DNA of 64,000 nucleotides. Source: Volvox africanus (lineage: Eukaryota > Chlorophyta > Chlorophyceae > Chlamydomonadales > Volvocaceae). Location: positions 7,793,501 to 7,857,500 of the forward strand of contig BSDZ01000004.1 of the NCBI GenBank assembly GCA_030268105.1, written 5' to 3'. Shown here piece by piece: positions 1 to 12,600 of this stretch. The notes under the pieces were generated by a model. It saw only the letters and a program-made list of their open reading frames with translations. It was not told the DNA's origin and made no database searches. A program made the translations under genes and the position numbers. How positions within the stretch are numbered: the stretch's first letter is position 1; every line of letters begins with the position of its first letter.

Positions 1-1530
1 ATTGGGCACTTCGTCAGCAAGTGAGTTAGCACTTCTGCTAATTTTTGCTGTCGAAGGAGGGGGAAGCCGGCTGAAGTCTCTTGACACGTCTTCACATAGG
101 TCCGGCCCGCCGGTTCCCGCCTTGCTGACGCGCGGCCTTAGCGAGGATGAAGCGAAGAAATTCGTTGATGCGGCCCTTCCTGTTGTCAACAAAGTACTCG
201 GTGAGGAGTAGTCCTGGCGTACACTTGGATCGGGTTGATACACCACCGTAGCATGTGGGCTTATCTGTTTCCTGTCCTTTCGGATCTTGTATCCAAATAG
301 TTAACAGCTTCGGATGCCCCCGTTTGCAGCTTCCCTGGGCGTACTAGCCGCAGGCACGGACTTTAAGCTCTCTCTCGGGGTGAGTCTGGGTTTGTTCCCA
401 GTGGGTGGGAGAAGGTTTGACTTTCGCCGACCGTGTGCCTGTGCTTGCAGTACAGTTTGTGCACAACTATCTAGCCATGACAGCTATCTGCCTTGCGAAA
501 TTTGCTTTGTAACGTATTTTTCAGGAGCTGCGTTCGTTGCATTCTAACTAGCCATATTCAAATGCGTGGCAATTTTTGCATCTGTGGTATCCTGCCATTC
601 GCCCCTCCGTGCTGAGCTCTGGATCAAGTCGTGATCAAACTCCTCATGCTAATATGGCGGCCCCGCTACTTTTGGCTGTAGGTGGTTTTGGGGGCTTACA
701 CCTTTGTGCATGTCTTCGCTCTCATCAGCCCTGTCGCGCTCATTTACATCGGTAAGGAGTTCCTTTCCCATGTCTGCACTACTGATATGCCTTCCCCTAA
801 TAGTGGCCGACGTGTGCAAGGGTTTTTACCGCGTGTTCTGCGTTGTGTGTGTGGTACCATTGTTAGAGAGAAATCTGCCAGTTCATCCGAGGCGTGATTG
901 TTCACGGCAACCGGAACCTTGAAGATAGCATCTGCACATTATATCGTAGCACTGTGCTGGACAAAAGCCGCTTGGCCATCTTCAGTTTCGTGCAACTCAT
1001 TTGCCATTTTACTGCGCAGTGGTGATCCTCGCCTTCTCTGCACCTAAGGTTTATGAGCTGAAGCAGGATCAGATTGAGAGGGTGCTGTCTGCGTGCAAAA
1101 CCAAGTCAAACGAGCTCATCGCGCAGTTCAAGGAGTGAGTAACCGCTGGAGCAGAAGGCTGGAAGGAACGGGAGCAAAGTCCGTAGGCCGCGATAACTGT
1201 CGAGAAGTACATATCAAGATATCCTTAAACGCGATAGATGATTCCGGTCGAGGATGTAACTTCCAGCGACTAACCGCTGGGTCTGCAATGGCACGCATTG
1301 TATTTTAGTACTTGGCACTGAGCGACCCGGATATATTGTTGTTAATGATTCTGGATCAGAGCTTGCGAGGTTTGCACCGGGCACATCCACCTGATGGGTT
1401 CAAGGGGTTCATGTCGTTTTGGTTGATTCCCCAAGATATTATGTGTACTAAGCGCCATGCATCCAAACTCCCCACATGCAGGGTTGTCAGCAAGATTCCA
1501 AAGGCGACGCCACCAAAGAAGGCGCAGTAA
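1..1530 (+). CDS. Reticulon-like protein, 3' part (5' end outside window)
   Basis: This is the C-terminal 134 residues of a reticulon-homology-domain protein, a family that inserts hairpins into the ER membrane and shapes tubules. Exons are 1-20, 100-200, 330-379, 682-751, 1020-1134 and 1482-1530, and all phases agree. The first exon enters in frame (IGHFVSK) and continues into SGPPVPALLTRGLSEDEAKK. This matches the plant pattern in which an F-(I/V)-x-K-S-P-P loop is followed by an acidic helix. The second hydrophobic hairpin is VVLGAYTFVHVFALISPVAL, followed by the typical AFSAPKVYELKQDQIERVL segment, where family members have TVPxxYEKYQDxID. The tail VVSKIPKATPPKKAQ resembles the plant RTNLB ending (LSKIPR...). 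The first membrane hairpin lies upstream of the window. The ATG/TGA reading at the end of exon 5 is avoided because a GTGAGT donor overlaps that stop. Confidence 0.85.
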
Positions 1531-2181
1531 GCTCCTCACTTACATCTTGCGTGCATTACTCTGTACTGCATTTGACCTTGAAGAGCAAGTGGACGCGGAT
1601 TGGGATGGAACGATCGACATGAGAGGGACGGATAGCCGGCTTAGGCTGGGGAAACACGCTCAATCTGTCGAAAGCTGACCATTTCGGCAAATTGCTGCTC
1701 AAGGCATGGTCCAGCGATGCAGCGAGTCTGTACAACAGTCTTTACGTGTACGGGTCGCGTTTTATCGTTTTTATACCGGTCACTTGTGTCCGCAAGCTTG
1801 CAACAGCCGTTGGATGGAAGATTGGGCTGTGGCGGTGCTGGCCGTTACCGTTCTCTCGTACTTTACTGCGCCGCAGCAAGGCTGCACAAAAGTACACGAA
1901 CTTCTGTCTGCGGGTGCTCCTGGGTTTCTTGACCTGTGAGGCTTCTGCCTTTTTGATTGGGTGGCATTATACTAACTCGCGTTTTTAGCTTACTGGTCCT
2001 AGTTTGCACTTGTTAACTATGTGCTCGCGCATGTGTTTCTGCTGGTCGATTTGTATGTGATGTGTGAGTCTTGGATAAGACTCGCTGGTGTCCAGAGCAT
2101 TGCATAACCCATAAATTCACTTTGCCCAGTTGGCCAACGTTCGTGTGGGTCTCCTCAGCTATCCAAGACGATCCGTGGTGT
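1531..2181. other. Intergenic, convergent 3' ends
   Basis: This stretch lies between the reticulon stop and the stop of the oppositely oriented HAD gene, so it should hold both 3' UTRs and polyadenylation sites. Open frames around 1692-1988 have no recognisable domain and no splice-consistent partner. I see no gene or repeat here. Confidence 0.5.
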
Positions 2182-4119
2182 TCATTTAAGTCCTAGCTTT
2201 TGCAGCACAAATGGCAGGTCAGCCAGCGAGTCCAAGACCACTACGGACTCGTGGGGGGCGACGGCCTCCAACTGCTCCCGGCTGTAAATGCCTGTGGCAA
2301 CTCCGATGGGTACAGCGCCAGCATCCAAAGCTGCCTGCACGCCGATTTGTTTATACAACAAACATGTTGGGACGCGTCCTGCGTGGTGACATGATACGGG
2401 GCGCAAAACGAGCCAAAACAAGCGAAGATTCGTGCATTCGCATTGAATAAAGCAGAACGCCCAGGCCCGGACGCAATCTCCATGATGAAGATAACGCTGG
2501 AGTTAACTCTTTCCTATCAGAAGATGTTCTGACTTACCTGGATGTCCATGGGGGTGTCGCCAACGTGAAATCGCGTTCCCACCAGTCCTGCAGGGTGGTC
2601 ACAACGCCTTTTAATAAGCAGCCAAAGCAACTCGGCCACAGCAAGTTCAATTGTGTCCCAGTCCGAATCTGGTGGTATACAACGACTTGGTGAGGACGGG
2701 TGCAAAGAGATGCCACCGCTGCCACAGTGAGGGCAGCAGTTACTCTCTCCGTTAACTTGGACCTAGATTGTGATAGACTTGATGTCAATCAGCCATGTGC
2801 GCCACTAGCAAGAACATTCTGTGCACGTCATCTGAGTATTGTAGCCTGGCATCAACCGCCCTTCGCCTCTTACCGTGCGTCTCTTCACACTTGCGTGCTG
2901 CAATTCGTACAAATTCCCCCCGATCGCGCCACGTCTCATCCGTGTTGCCTGAGCAGAAGTCACTGCCAAAGCCCCCAAAACGTGGTGTACTGAACAGGTC
3001 GAGAATTCCTGCAGAAGTGTCAGGCCATTACTTCACGTCCGCACTTCACATGCACTTCGAGGCCACCATCTGAATGACGGCGTTTTACAATATATAAAAC
3101 GACGACGTCTGGTCGCCCCGCACGCGCCCCTTGCCAGCCTCCTCCAGCGCACCCTAAAAACACCTATCGCCCTCGACGTTTGGCAGCACGGAATTGACGT
3201 ATATGAAGAAAATTGAGTCTTTAGTATTTGTCACACCAGTGCTCTCACCACGAAAACACATAGGGGCCGGTTTATGTACACGCGTTTTTCCTAAGAGTTC
3301 ACGCACCCAGCTTCTCCATCTTGCCCCAGCCGATGGGCTCCAGGTTGCCCGTCACAAGGCAGGTTGTGGCTTGCGGCAGGGCCTGTGTGATGAGAAGGGG
3401 AGGCGCATAAGCAGCCATTCTAAATGGCTGCTACAGGCCTCTCGGCAACTAGCAGGAACGTAAGGTACATACGGATCCATGGCCCCAAAACCCAGAAACA
3501 TGTTCTCGGGATCTGATGCAAGTTGATTGCCCTCAACCATAACAATCATGCATTAAACATCATTCCCTAATATTACCTTCAGCTCCGTCAAAAGCGCCGT
3601 CACTCCTGGCAGCAACTCTAACCCTACTGCTGCCTGGTCCATGTGCGACAGGAAGTACTGCTCCATCTCCCTTTGCACGGCGGGCAGCTTGGCCATGGCC
3701 TGTGCAGGCAGCCATTCAAAATATAAACTTTAAGAGGGTAAGGTACAGGTCAAATAAGATTTGTGCACGTGGTTTATGAACTCATTCATGGAGGACATCG
3801 CGACGGTGTTGTACGGTGCGTGCAGTGAGTCGCGAGCTTGTGACTTCGCTTGCAGCCAGTAGCAGTTGGGTTATTCTCAAAAATACCACACCTCCGCCTT
3901 GCTTATCCCATGATGCTCAAGGACTTTGATAATAATCAGGGGGTCAGTGGACCCATGGTGGGCAATGACGTCGATGTGAGTGTCTAGGCCGAAGACGGCC
4001 TTAAAGCCGTAGCTGAAAGCTGCTTTATGAAGTTTATTAGCTTCTGTTCCCACAGAATGGATAAGAGTTCCGTCAACATCGAAGCTGACAACAGTGATCG
4101 GCGATGAACTCGTCGACAT
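2182..4119 (-). CDS. HAD-superfamily hydrolase (phosphatase-like)
   Basis: Predicted protein of about 254 residues. Exons on the minus strand are 4119-3892, 3699-3577, 3382-3307, 3008-2874, 2587-2538 and 2334-2182; phases agree throughout. All four HAD motifs are visible. Motif I is FDVDGTL, with the nucleophile Asp and the acid/base Asp two residues later. Motif II is LVTGN. The motif III lysine lies in GWGKMEKLG. Motif IV is HVGDTPMDIQ. The cap region lies between motifs I and II, as in phosphoglycolate-phosphatase-like enzymes, and FGGFGSDFC and GVATGIYSREQL are also typical of this group. The substrate cannot be read from the sequence. An alternative ATG three codons upstream (4128) is possible; the one at 4119 (MSTSSSPITVV) is chosen because it sits closer to the first beta strand. 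No clear targeting peptide is seen, so a cytosolic location is the default guess. Confidence 0.85.
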
Positions 4120-4128
4120 GATGCCCAT

Positions 4129-4576
4129 AAAATGAGCTCGGCCTCGCTGGAATAAATATTTCTTGTAGCAACTTGATCTTACGTACTGCGCTCGCACTTG
4201 AGTAAAGCAAATCCTCAAGCTTGTTCTTATCACTGAGGAAATGCAGTATTTAGCTCCCATACGCGTTCTTACAGAATCACATTCGATCGATTATTTAATA
4301 AGATCTACCCTAAATATTAAACAATTGGAAGCAGACAATTTGCAGCTCTCAAACACTTCCAAGCTGGGCTCGTCCAGGTGGTACGTCAACCATCAGCCGT
4401 ATGCCCTTGCGTTAGCACAATTAGCTGATTGTAAGATTGCTCGTATGCCCTGGTCAAAAAGACCACACTCCCATAAACACACGTCACACACTCAGCTTTA
4501 GCTACAACACCTGCAGAAACCGTCATGCAACTCTCTGCAAAGAAACATGCCCCGTGTCAAAGCTAATGACAATCTC
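4129..4576. other. Intergenic: HAD upstream region and Rab7 3' region
   Basis: The stretch between the HAD start and the Rab7 stop, both genes on the minus strand. It is more AT-rich than the coding parts. No gene, RNA or repeat is recognised. Confidence 0.4.
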
Positions 4577-6117
4577 TTAGCAGCAGCCGGTACGCTTCCG
4601 CTGTGTGGCCGCGGTGTTCATGTCCACAGCATCCGGCACAAACCTACATTGCAGAAAGTGATAACGGCAAATGACAGTCCATAAATAATATGGCAAATTC
4701 ATAATGCATGCCCGCAGACAAGATGATGATGAATGGGATAAAAGTAGACCAACTTGTCACTTGGCGCACTATGTTACAGCCAACGAAGGAATGAGGCGCC
4801 CAACCGCCTCTGCTAAAAGGACCTCTTGCCGTACAGATATTTGTCCGGCATACGCCCAACACAAAACAGCAAGCTCAACACGAAGGCCTGACCGAACTGA
4901 TGCACTGTTGCCCTGGAGGGAAGCATGAGAACCTCAAGTATCAGGAGCAATACTATGATCCGCACGCTCTCCAATACGATAACCTACAGCTCTTCCTCCT
5001 TCTCGTTACGAAGAGCGTTCCGTGTGATGCAGGTGAACGCCGCTTCCACGTTGATGTCCTCCTTGGCCGACGTCTCGAAGTAGGGTATGCTACCCTTGGA
5101 AGCGCACCAAGCCTTGGCCTTCTTTTCCGTCACCTTGCACGTCGCAACACACAAATAAACACAAAAGCTAGGTACACAGAGGGCTGCTCCGAAACCATAC
5201 CTCCGGGACTAAACCACATGGCTCTGCAGGAGCTCTGGCCCCAAGGACGTCGGAGTCCCCAGCATCCCCGGAAGGCCATCCCCCTGCATTCCTGTCTTCA
5301 ATCCCTCCCCGAGAGTAGGCATTCCCGTACCTGGCGGCCAATGCCGACCTCATCGATTTTGTTGCCCAGGACGACGAAGGGAAAGTTGTCCGGGTCGGAT
5401 GGGCCCGCCTGGAAAGGGCATCCAACAAAGTGGGATTTCAGCAAGTAAAGAACGAAGACGGCTGGCCGCTGCATCTGCTGCTGCTGCCGCGGGCAAAAGA
5501 TAATGAGAGAAGCTTGGGTCGTAAAGATGCAGGCTGTGATTCCAAAGAACAGGTTGGCCACGAGCAGCTCAATGGCGTGGTATGTTCGGTATTGCATTCG
5601 CGCTTCTTAGCCCGGTCAGGACGGGGCAGATCCCACCTGGATTATGAATTCATCTCGCCAATTGTCGAGGTCGTCAAAGCTTTTTCCGTTATTGACGTCG
5701 AAGACGAGCATGCAGCAATCCGCTCCTCGATAGAAAGCAGATCCCAGGCTTTGGAAACGCTCCTGGCCAGCTGTGTCCCAGATCTGCGAGTGGTGCGCAA
5801 GCCAGGGTTTTCGGCACGCACAAAGACCAGGCACCCAGGAGCGTGGTCGCACAGACACGTACCTGCATCGTCACCTTCTTATCGTCCACCTCGATCTCTT
5901 TGGTGAGGAAATCTGCACCTATCGTTGCTTTGTACTCCTTGGTAAACTTCTTTTGCACGTACTGGTTCATCAGTGACGTCTTGCCGACGCTGTGAGGACG
6001 GCAATGCGACATTTACTATTACTTGATTTGAGAAATATAGGATGTGCAGCGCAACTCAACGCACCCGCTGTCTCCGAGAATGATGATTTTCAGAACACGT
6101 CGCTTCTTCGTCGACAT
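4577..6117 (-). CDS. RAB7: Rab7-type small GTPase
   Basis: Predicted protein of 205 residues, against about 207 for animal and plant Rab7. Exons on the minus strand are 6117-6065, 5989-5863, 5783-5637, 5408-5331, 5133-4988 and 4643-4577. The GTPase motifs are intact: the P-loop GDSGVGKTS at residues 15-23 (split by intron 1), the effector/switch I region [14 protein letters not shown], switch [16 protein letters not shown], and ETSAK. The stretch [15 protein letters not shown] is a Rab7 hallmark that separates it from Rab5 and Rab11. The last exon carries a short basic tail ending in TGCC, the double-cysteine prenylation signal. It is joined through a GTAGGT donor that overlaps an in-frame TAG, so reading without the intron would lose the lipid anchor. 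Rab7 directs late endosome/vacuole fusion through HOPS. The gene shares a 490-bp divergent upstream region with the exostosin gene. Confidence 0.95.
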
Positions 6118-6607
6118 CCTGGCCGAAATCCTGCTGATGTCTAAAGGTTCAGTGGGAGTCTTTAAGGGTAGCAAAATAGCAACGAGCAATAATACCTAGC
6201 CCCAAGGTATGGGGACAGGGGCTCTGGAAGAACGAGCCCTCAGGTGGCGTTAACCTACCGGATACGGAGGAACTGTTACTGTAAGTGTACCATGTGCAGA
6301 ACATCAGAACTTAGTCATATAGCGCGATGGCGGGGCACGGCCTACACATGCACGACACTGCCAGACCGCGAATCACTGCGCCAACGTTTCACTCGGTCCT
6401 CGGTATGCTAACTAGTGATATCGAGTTCATCTTAATTTATGCTTTACGATATGCATGTCGGAAGGTTGGATGCCCCGTAACGAAAACAATTTAGTCTCAT
6501 AGGAAGGATAAGCGAAAGTGGATAGTATAATTCATGACAATTCAAAAGATTGACATTATCCTGGACATGTCAAATTGATAGGACAAGGTAGCCGCTCAGG
6601 CGCAAAT
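6118..6607. promoter_or_regulatory. Divergent upstream region of Rab7 and exostosin genes
   Basis: 490 bp between two start codons facing away from each other, so it must hold both promoters. It is AT-richer than its surroundings. I see no convincing TATA box or named element and no ORF. Confidence 0.4.
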
Positions 6608-9600
6608 ATGCTCCCTGGTGAATCGTCTATCGCTTTGTTGGTGTTGCTACTCCCGACCGTCTGGGGGAGCAAACAATATCAAGTAGGTGCACGTATATGT
6701 TTCTGGCACGTGCACTTGTAGGCAGAGCTACACATCTGACATGTGCGTGCACGGCAGGTCGAACGTGGACGCAGCGGTGCAAACTATTTGGATTTAGAAG
6801 GAGCTTTGCCTTGGCTAGGTCTAGATACAGATCAGGACTTAATGCAGGGCCCTGGTGCGTTCTTATCAGCCCCCTCCAAACAGCAGGGGTGGGAAGGAAA
6901 GGGTTGAAGGGGCTGGAGAAAAGAGCGGGAGGTTGGCAGTGGGGTTTGTCCTGCAGTACATGGACTCTACGATCTCTTTGCTTTAGATGTACGTTAATGG
7001 CGACAGTGGCGCGCTGGGCAGTGGCGCTGGGCTCAAGCTTGTCGCCCGTTATGTTGCTAACAGGTGCAGCGGGGGACCCGGACCACTCACGTCAGCTGCA
7101 ACAGCTGCAACACCCACACATCATCACCCAGTCCAGCACCTCGAGCACCTTCCTTGAGCGCCGCGCCCGGGAAAAGCGGTGTCGTGGCACAATGGGCGGC
7201 TGGTGCGGGGGCTACGAGCAGCAGCAGCCGGTGCCGCTGAGACCGGCGCCCCGGGGTAACCGGAACTGCCCGAGAAACTGTAGCGGCGTCGGGAACTGCA
7301 ATTATGACACGGGAACGTGTGACTGTCCTGCAGGTACGGAAGGCTGGGCTACAGCAAAAATCCTCCCTCCACACAGTGAGGCCTTATGATTTAATCCCGT
7401 GACTTTGCATCCTCTAAGCTCAGATGACTGATGGGTGAAAAGGATTGCCTCCCCCTTGACCCGGCTCTTCCTCCAGCCTGAATCCCCTTAAACCCCGACC
7501 CCGAACCTCCCCTCGTGTCGTTTCCCCGACCCGGCTCTTCCTCCCCCAACCGAGGCAGGCTCACAAGGTGAGGACTGCGGCACGGTGCTCTTGCGGCCAT
7601 GCACTAACAGCTTCCGCGTTGAGGGCGCGAATCCCGCGGGTCATATCGATGATGATGGTCGCGACCTGCGGCTGACGGACCCCGGGTATACGGAGTCGCG
7701 GTGCACAGGTGAGGGGTGTGTGTATGTGTGTACGACGGGGGCCCAGTGTGTGTGCGTGCACGGGTGCCGCTAAAAAACCCTCTTTTACGCGACCTCTTCT
7801 TTTCTCGGCTATTCGTCTTCCACCAGGCATCTGCGACCCCGTCACGGCGCGGTGCTTCTGCGACGGGAAGTACCGACGCGTCAATCCCCCTAAGGGCTCC
7901 CCTCCAGGCACTCCGGCACCTGTTCGCGGCCGTCCACTGGGCAACCACGTGTGCCAGGCGAGTGGAGGGGGGGTTCGGTCGGTTGACGGTGCGGATGCTG
8001 TAACACCGAAAGAGGAATCGGGAAGCGATAACGTGGATGGAGGGGCTCTGAAGCTCTCGTTCGAGAGAGGAGGAACATTTGAGAGCGCGCGGACTGTTCT
8101 CCCCGGAGGAGCTGTTGTGGGCGCTCTCAAGCGTTCCTCAGCCCCATGCGGGCGAGGACGGGCTGGTGGGTCCTGATGTGGTGCCCCTGCTGCCCCCTGC
8201 TGCCCCCTGCTGCCCCCTGCTGCCCTCGGATGACAAGGTGAGTGATGACGGCAAGGGCAACAAGCTCGAGTGGGGCCAGGTGCCCTGGGAGCAGATCTAC
8301 GGACCTGACGGCTGGTGCAACTCCGACACGCCGGTGATAACGTGCGGCCCGTGTTTGTGTATTTTGGGGGACGGAGCGGGGGGGAAATGGCGAAGGGGAA
8401 ATCTGAGGGGCTGCAGCGAACAAACGAATCCCAATAAGAGGCCCCTCTGCTTGGGGTTCCCGTGAAGGGGGGGGTCCCCCGCCAGCACCTTGAGGGGCTT
8501 ATCTTTCGGGGCTACAGAGTGTCGCCACTTCCCCGTGTTTGGGGAGGTGGAATTGGATGAAGTACGACATCGGTTTAAGGAAGCAGGAAGGGGGCTCCGT
8601 GGTTGAACGCCCATCCCGTACTACACCCCTGATGCCGTACCTCGTCGTCGGCTCGGCGCACGGCCATAGCATTACGCATCACGGACGTATTCGGCGTGAG
8701 CGGGACCCGGTGCGTGCTTTGAGCCCAAGTGGGTTTGAGGGGAGTTGGCCGCCCGCATCACCGCGGGACGGAATACAAAGGAAATTCCAACTCCACCCGT
8801 ATGACTGTACTCACCCGGGCCACACACCCCACAGGTGCGGGTGCTTGTTCGACGGCTTCTCGGGTCCTCTGTGCGACGAGGTGACGGAGACGATGTGTCC
8901 AAACCAGTGCTCGGGACACGGGGAGTGCGACAGCGGGTTCTGCAAGTGCCATGAGGGGTGGTACGGCACCGACTGTGCCCGGAAGGTGGCGGGGCAGCCC
9001 ATGGAACCAGGTGGGGGGCGAAGGGCGGCGGAGCGAAACGTGTTCTGGTGGGCGTTGTTCCTCTAGAGCTGTACTTGGGGAAATACATACACACACCTCG
9101 AGGCCCCCCCTGATCCCCCGACATCCTGACCGCTAATGGTCGACTGCCCCTCACCCTTCTCCCTTTACCCGGCCCTGACTTGCCCGGGCTGCCAGGTCTG
9201 CACGAAGCGGACCGGCGACCCTGGCTTGCGGAAGCAGTGCGCGTGGCGCCGGAGGCAGCTGCAGCTGCACTGGCGGCCGGCGGAGAGGCGGCCGGAGCCG
9301 CTGCCGCCACCGTCACCCAACCGGGACTTAAGCAGGCGCGCCGGCGACCGCTGATTTATGTGTACGACCTACCGCCTGCCTACAATGCACGCATGCTGCA
9401 GTACCGCAACGACAAGTAGGTTGTTAGTTGGGGTTGGGGTTAGTTGGGACACGCGTGGTGTACATGTAACCCCGTGAGTTGCGCGCACCACCGCTTCTCC
9501 AAGACCTGTTTGCGGGCCGCAGCCCCCGCCGCGAGGGGCAGGGGGTGCTGCCCGTCACGGCGGGTTGGCGTCGCCTCTCGTGCCGGCGGTGAGTGCTTAG

Positions 9601-12600
9601 TGGCTGAGACTGCTCAGCACCGACGAGTTGCTGCCATGGTCGTGTGCTCTGCTGAGGGGCTGGTTGCCCGCCGCCGCCCGCAGGGGGCTGTGCACCTGGC
9701 GCTCCTACAACAGCGGTAACCGCACGGAGGTATCGGCCTGGACGTACGGCCTAGAGGTGCTGTTTCACGAGATGCTGCTGCAGAGTGACCACAGGTGTGT
9801 CTACCCAGTGGGGGGGGAGTGAGGAACGGGGGAAGGGGGAAAGGGGGTCAGGCGCCGGTCAGGGAGCGCGTGGGTCCCCGGGTCCAGGGGCGACTGCTGG
9901 AAGGCGTCCAAATTGGGGGGGGGTGGGTGGGAAGGCGCAATGCAGCGTCTCCCGAATTCCTCGTGACCTACGTCAGCGGGCTCCCGTTGAGGTCCTGGAA
10001 GGAGGGGGAGGGGGTGTATAGCAGTCAATATTTGTGTTGTCTGTGTGTCCGCTCATGCGGCCCTCTAATCCCTCGCTTCCTCATCTCAGGACGTTCGACC
10101 CGGAGACGGCAGATTATTTCTACGTGCCCATGTACAGCAGCTGCTTCATCTTCCCGCTCCACTGCTACGCAGATGGGCCCTGGTGGCACGTACCCTCGGG
10201 TGGGGGGTAGGGGGGTTATGGGTTGTGCACCAGGGCATGCGGGGTGGGAAGAGAGGAGGGTTCCGGAGTGGCGGGCCGATCGGGATGGTGCAGCGGGGCG
10301 CCGATGGAGGCTATGATGGTGGTGATGGTGGTGAAGGCGGTGGTTCCTTAGGCTCGTGAGTGGCAAACGTATTTGTGTGCGGTCGTCAGCGGAGATTTGG
10401 CGTCCTGTGAACCCCGTCAAGAAAGGCCTCCCCCGCTTCTCTTCTCCCCTTTGTGAGTGCGCCCTCAGCCGTACTTCTCCTTGCCCCCCACCCCCTCCTT
10501 GCGCCTCGACGCCTCCTGCTCCTTGAGCCCTTAGCTCTCCCTCCTTGTTAAGGAGGCCTCAACAGTGCTCGCAATGTCTGTTCCTCCCCGCCCTCCTGGA
10601 CTGCACCATCTCTCCGCTGAACCCAAAGCACGGTCACGCGCACAGGACGTCGGTTTCCCATACGCAGTATCAACAGTGGTCGGACAAGGGGCACACACAT
10701 ACACACACGTGTGCGTGCGGGTTCCCACTGCGCTGCAGGCCCTCGAGTGATGCACGTGACCAACATGATGCTGGAAATACGGGACTGGATCCGGAAGCAT
10801 TTTCCTTACTGGGACAGGTGGGCAAGGGGTCTCTGACGGCCACGGTGCGAGGAGGGGGGGTTCGTCATTTCTCCCCGAAGGGGTACGAATTGTGAGCGGA
10901 GGGCAGATCCTCACTCCTCCCCGGGCAATTCCTGCGCAAGGGCAGGGGGAGGGGGACTTCCTGCACATCTGGGCGCATAGGGGATTTGTGTATGTCATGT
11001 GCGGACCATACCGTACGCCTCCGCTCGTCTAAGAGACGCTCACACCCATATTCCCAAATGCCGTGCCTAACTGCAGCAAAGGGTCTCTCCGACTCAGTTG
11101 CTGCTGGTCGTAACGGCGCCGCTGCTCCGTTGATCGCAGGCGGGGGGGCCGCGACCACATCTGGCTGATGACACACGACGAGGGGGCGTGCTACGCACCG
11201 ACAGGTGTGCGGCTGGGGGTTACCCGGGATCAGGGTGTTGGGGGCGGTTGTGCGCTCCCTTAGAGCACTGTCACCAGTTGTGGCGAGCGAACTCAGGTGG
11301 CGGCGTTGGTGGCCGTACTGCTGCCGTTGTCGTCGTTTTGTATGTTTCAACTCATCGTTTGTATGTTTGTACGTTTCAACTCATCAAACAAGACAGTGCC
11401 TGCGATTCTGTGTACTTGGCGTTGATTGCTTTGTCGCACCTATTGCACACCGTTGCCGTTGCTAGGACTGAAGGCATCCAGACCCCCTCACTTCACCCGG
11501 GATACGCCCAATCCTCGTCCCGCCCTCGCCTCCGAACCGACCCCGACCCCACAGAGATATACGGCAGCTCCATCTTCCTGACGCACTGGGGCCGCACCGA
11601 CCTACACCACGAGAGCAACACCGCCTTCACCCCCGATAACTACACGCAGGAGTACGTGCACCCGGAGCAACCCAAAGGCTGGATGCACCTGATACAAGGA
11701 CATCCTTGCTACACGCCCGGCAAGGTGAGGCGCCGGGCGGGGAGAGGGGTAGGCGGGCATTACCCTCTGCATGATGTCAGCTAGGACCCCCCCTTCCGCG
11801 GTGCCACGAGTCAGTTCTCTTCAGTTCTGAGCTGCGATATTCCTTGTTAGACCGCAAAGCTCCGCACCGGGCTCACCTGTGCCTTGTGGCCCCTCCCGTT
11901 CACCTCGCTTGCTTAATGCTCCGTGCCCCCTCCAGGACCTGGTGATTCCCGCCCTTAAGCTGCCGCACCACTTCCGCCAGAGCCCGCTCGTGTTCCACCC
12001 GCCGCGGGAGCGGAACATACTGCTCTACCTGAGGGGGGATGTGGGGAAGCACCGCCTGCCAAATTACAGCAGGTCAGTTCGGCAGGCGGGGCGGGATGAA
12101 GTGCACTGAACAATAACGAGCACCGGTATCACGTGGCCGCTCTCTTCAGATTGAAACAGGATGGAATGACCCTTTGGATTGGGACGGATAAAACACACAC
12201 ACACGCAAGGGTGTGGAGCATTTCCGTGTCCCTGGTGGCGGATCGGGGGCTGCACTCTCATGCTTGATCTATTCGCCTGTCCCTAGCTGCGTCCCGTCAC
12301 TACCGCTCCCGGCTCAGGGGCATTCGTCAGCGGCTGTATCAGCTGTGGAAGGATGAGGACTGGCGGGCCAACTACAATGTGATGATTGGGGACGGCGGCG
12401 ACATACCCGGGGACTACTCGGAGCACCTGGCCAGCTCTAAGTTCTGTTTGGTGGTCCCCGGTGGGTGAGAGACCGATTGAGCTGCGGAGCGGGGCGGAGG
12501 GGCCCTGTTTGGCGCTCCGTGTGGGTTTCGGGCTTAGGGCTCGCTCGCCCACTGGGCACGTGGATTAGAGCTAGGGGTGCGTAAACCCACATGGAAAGTA

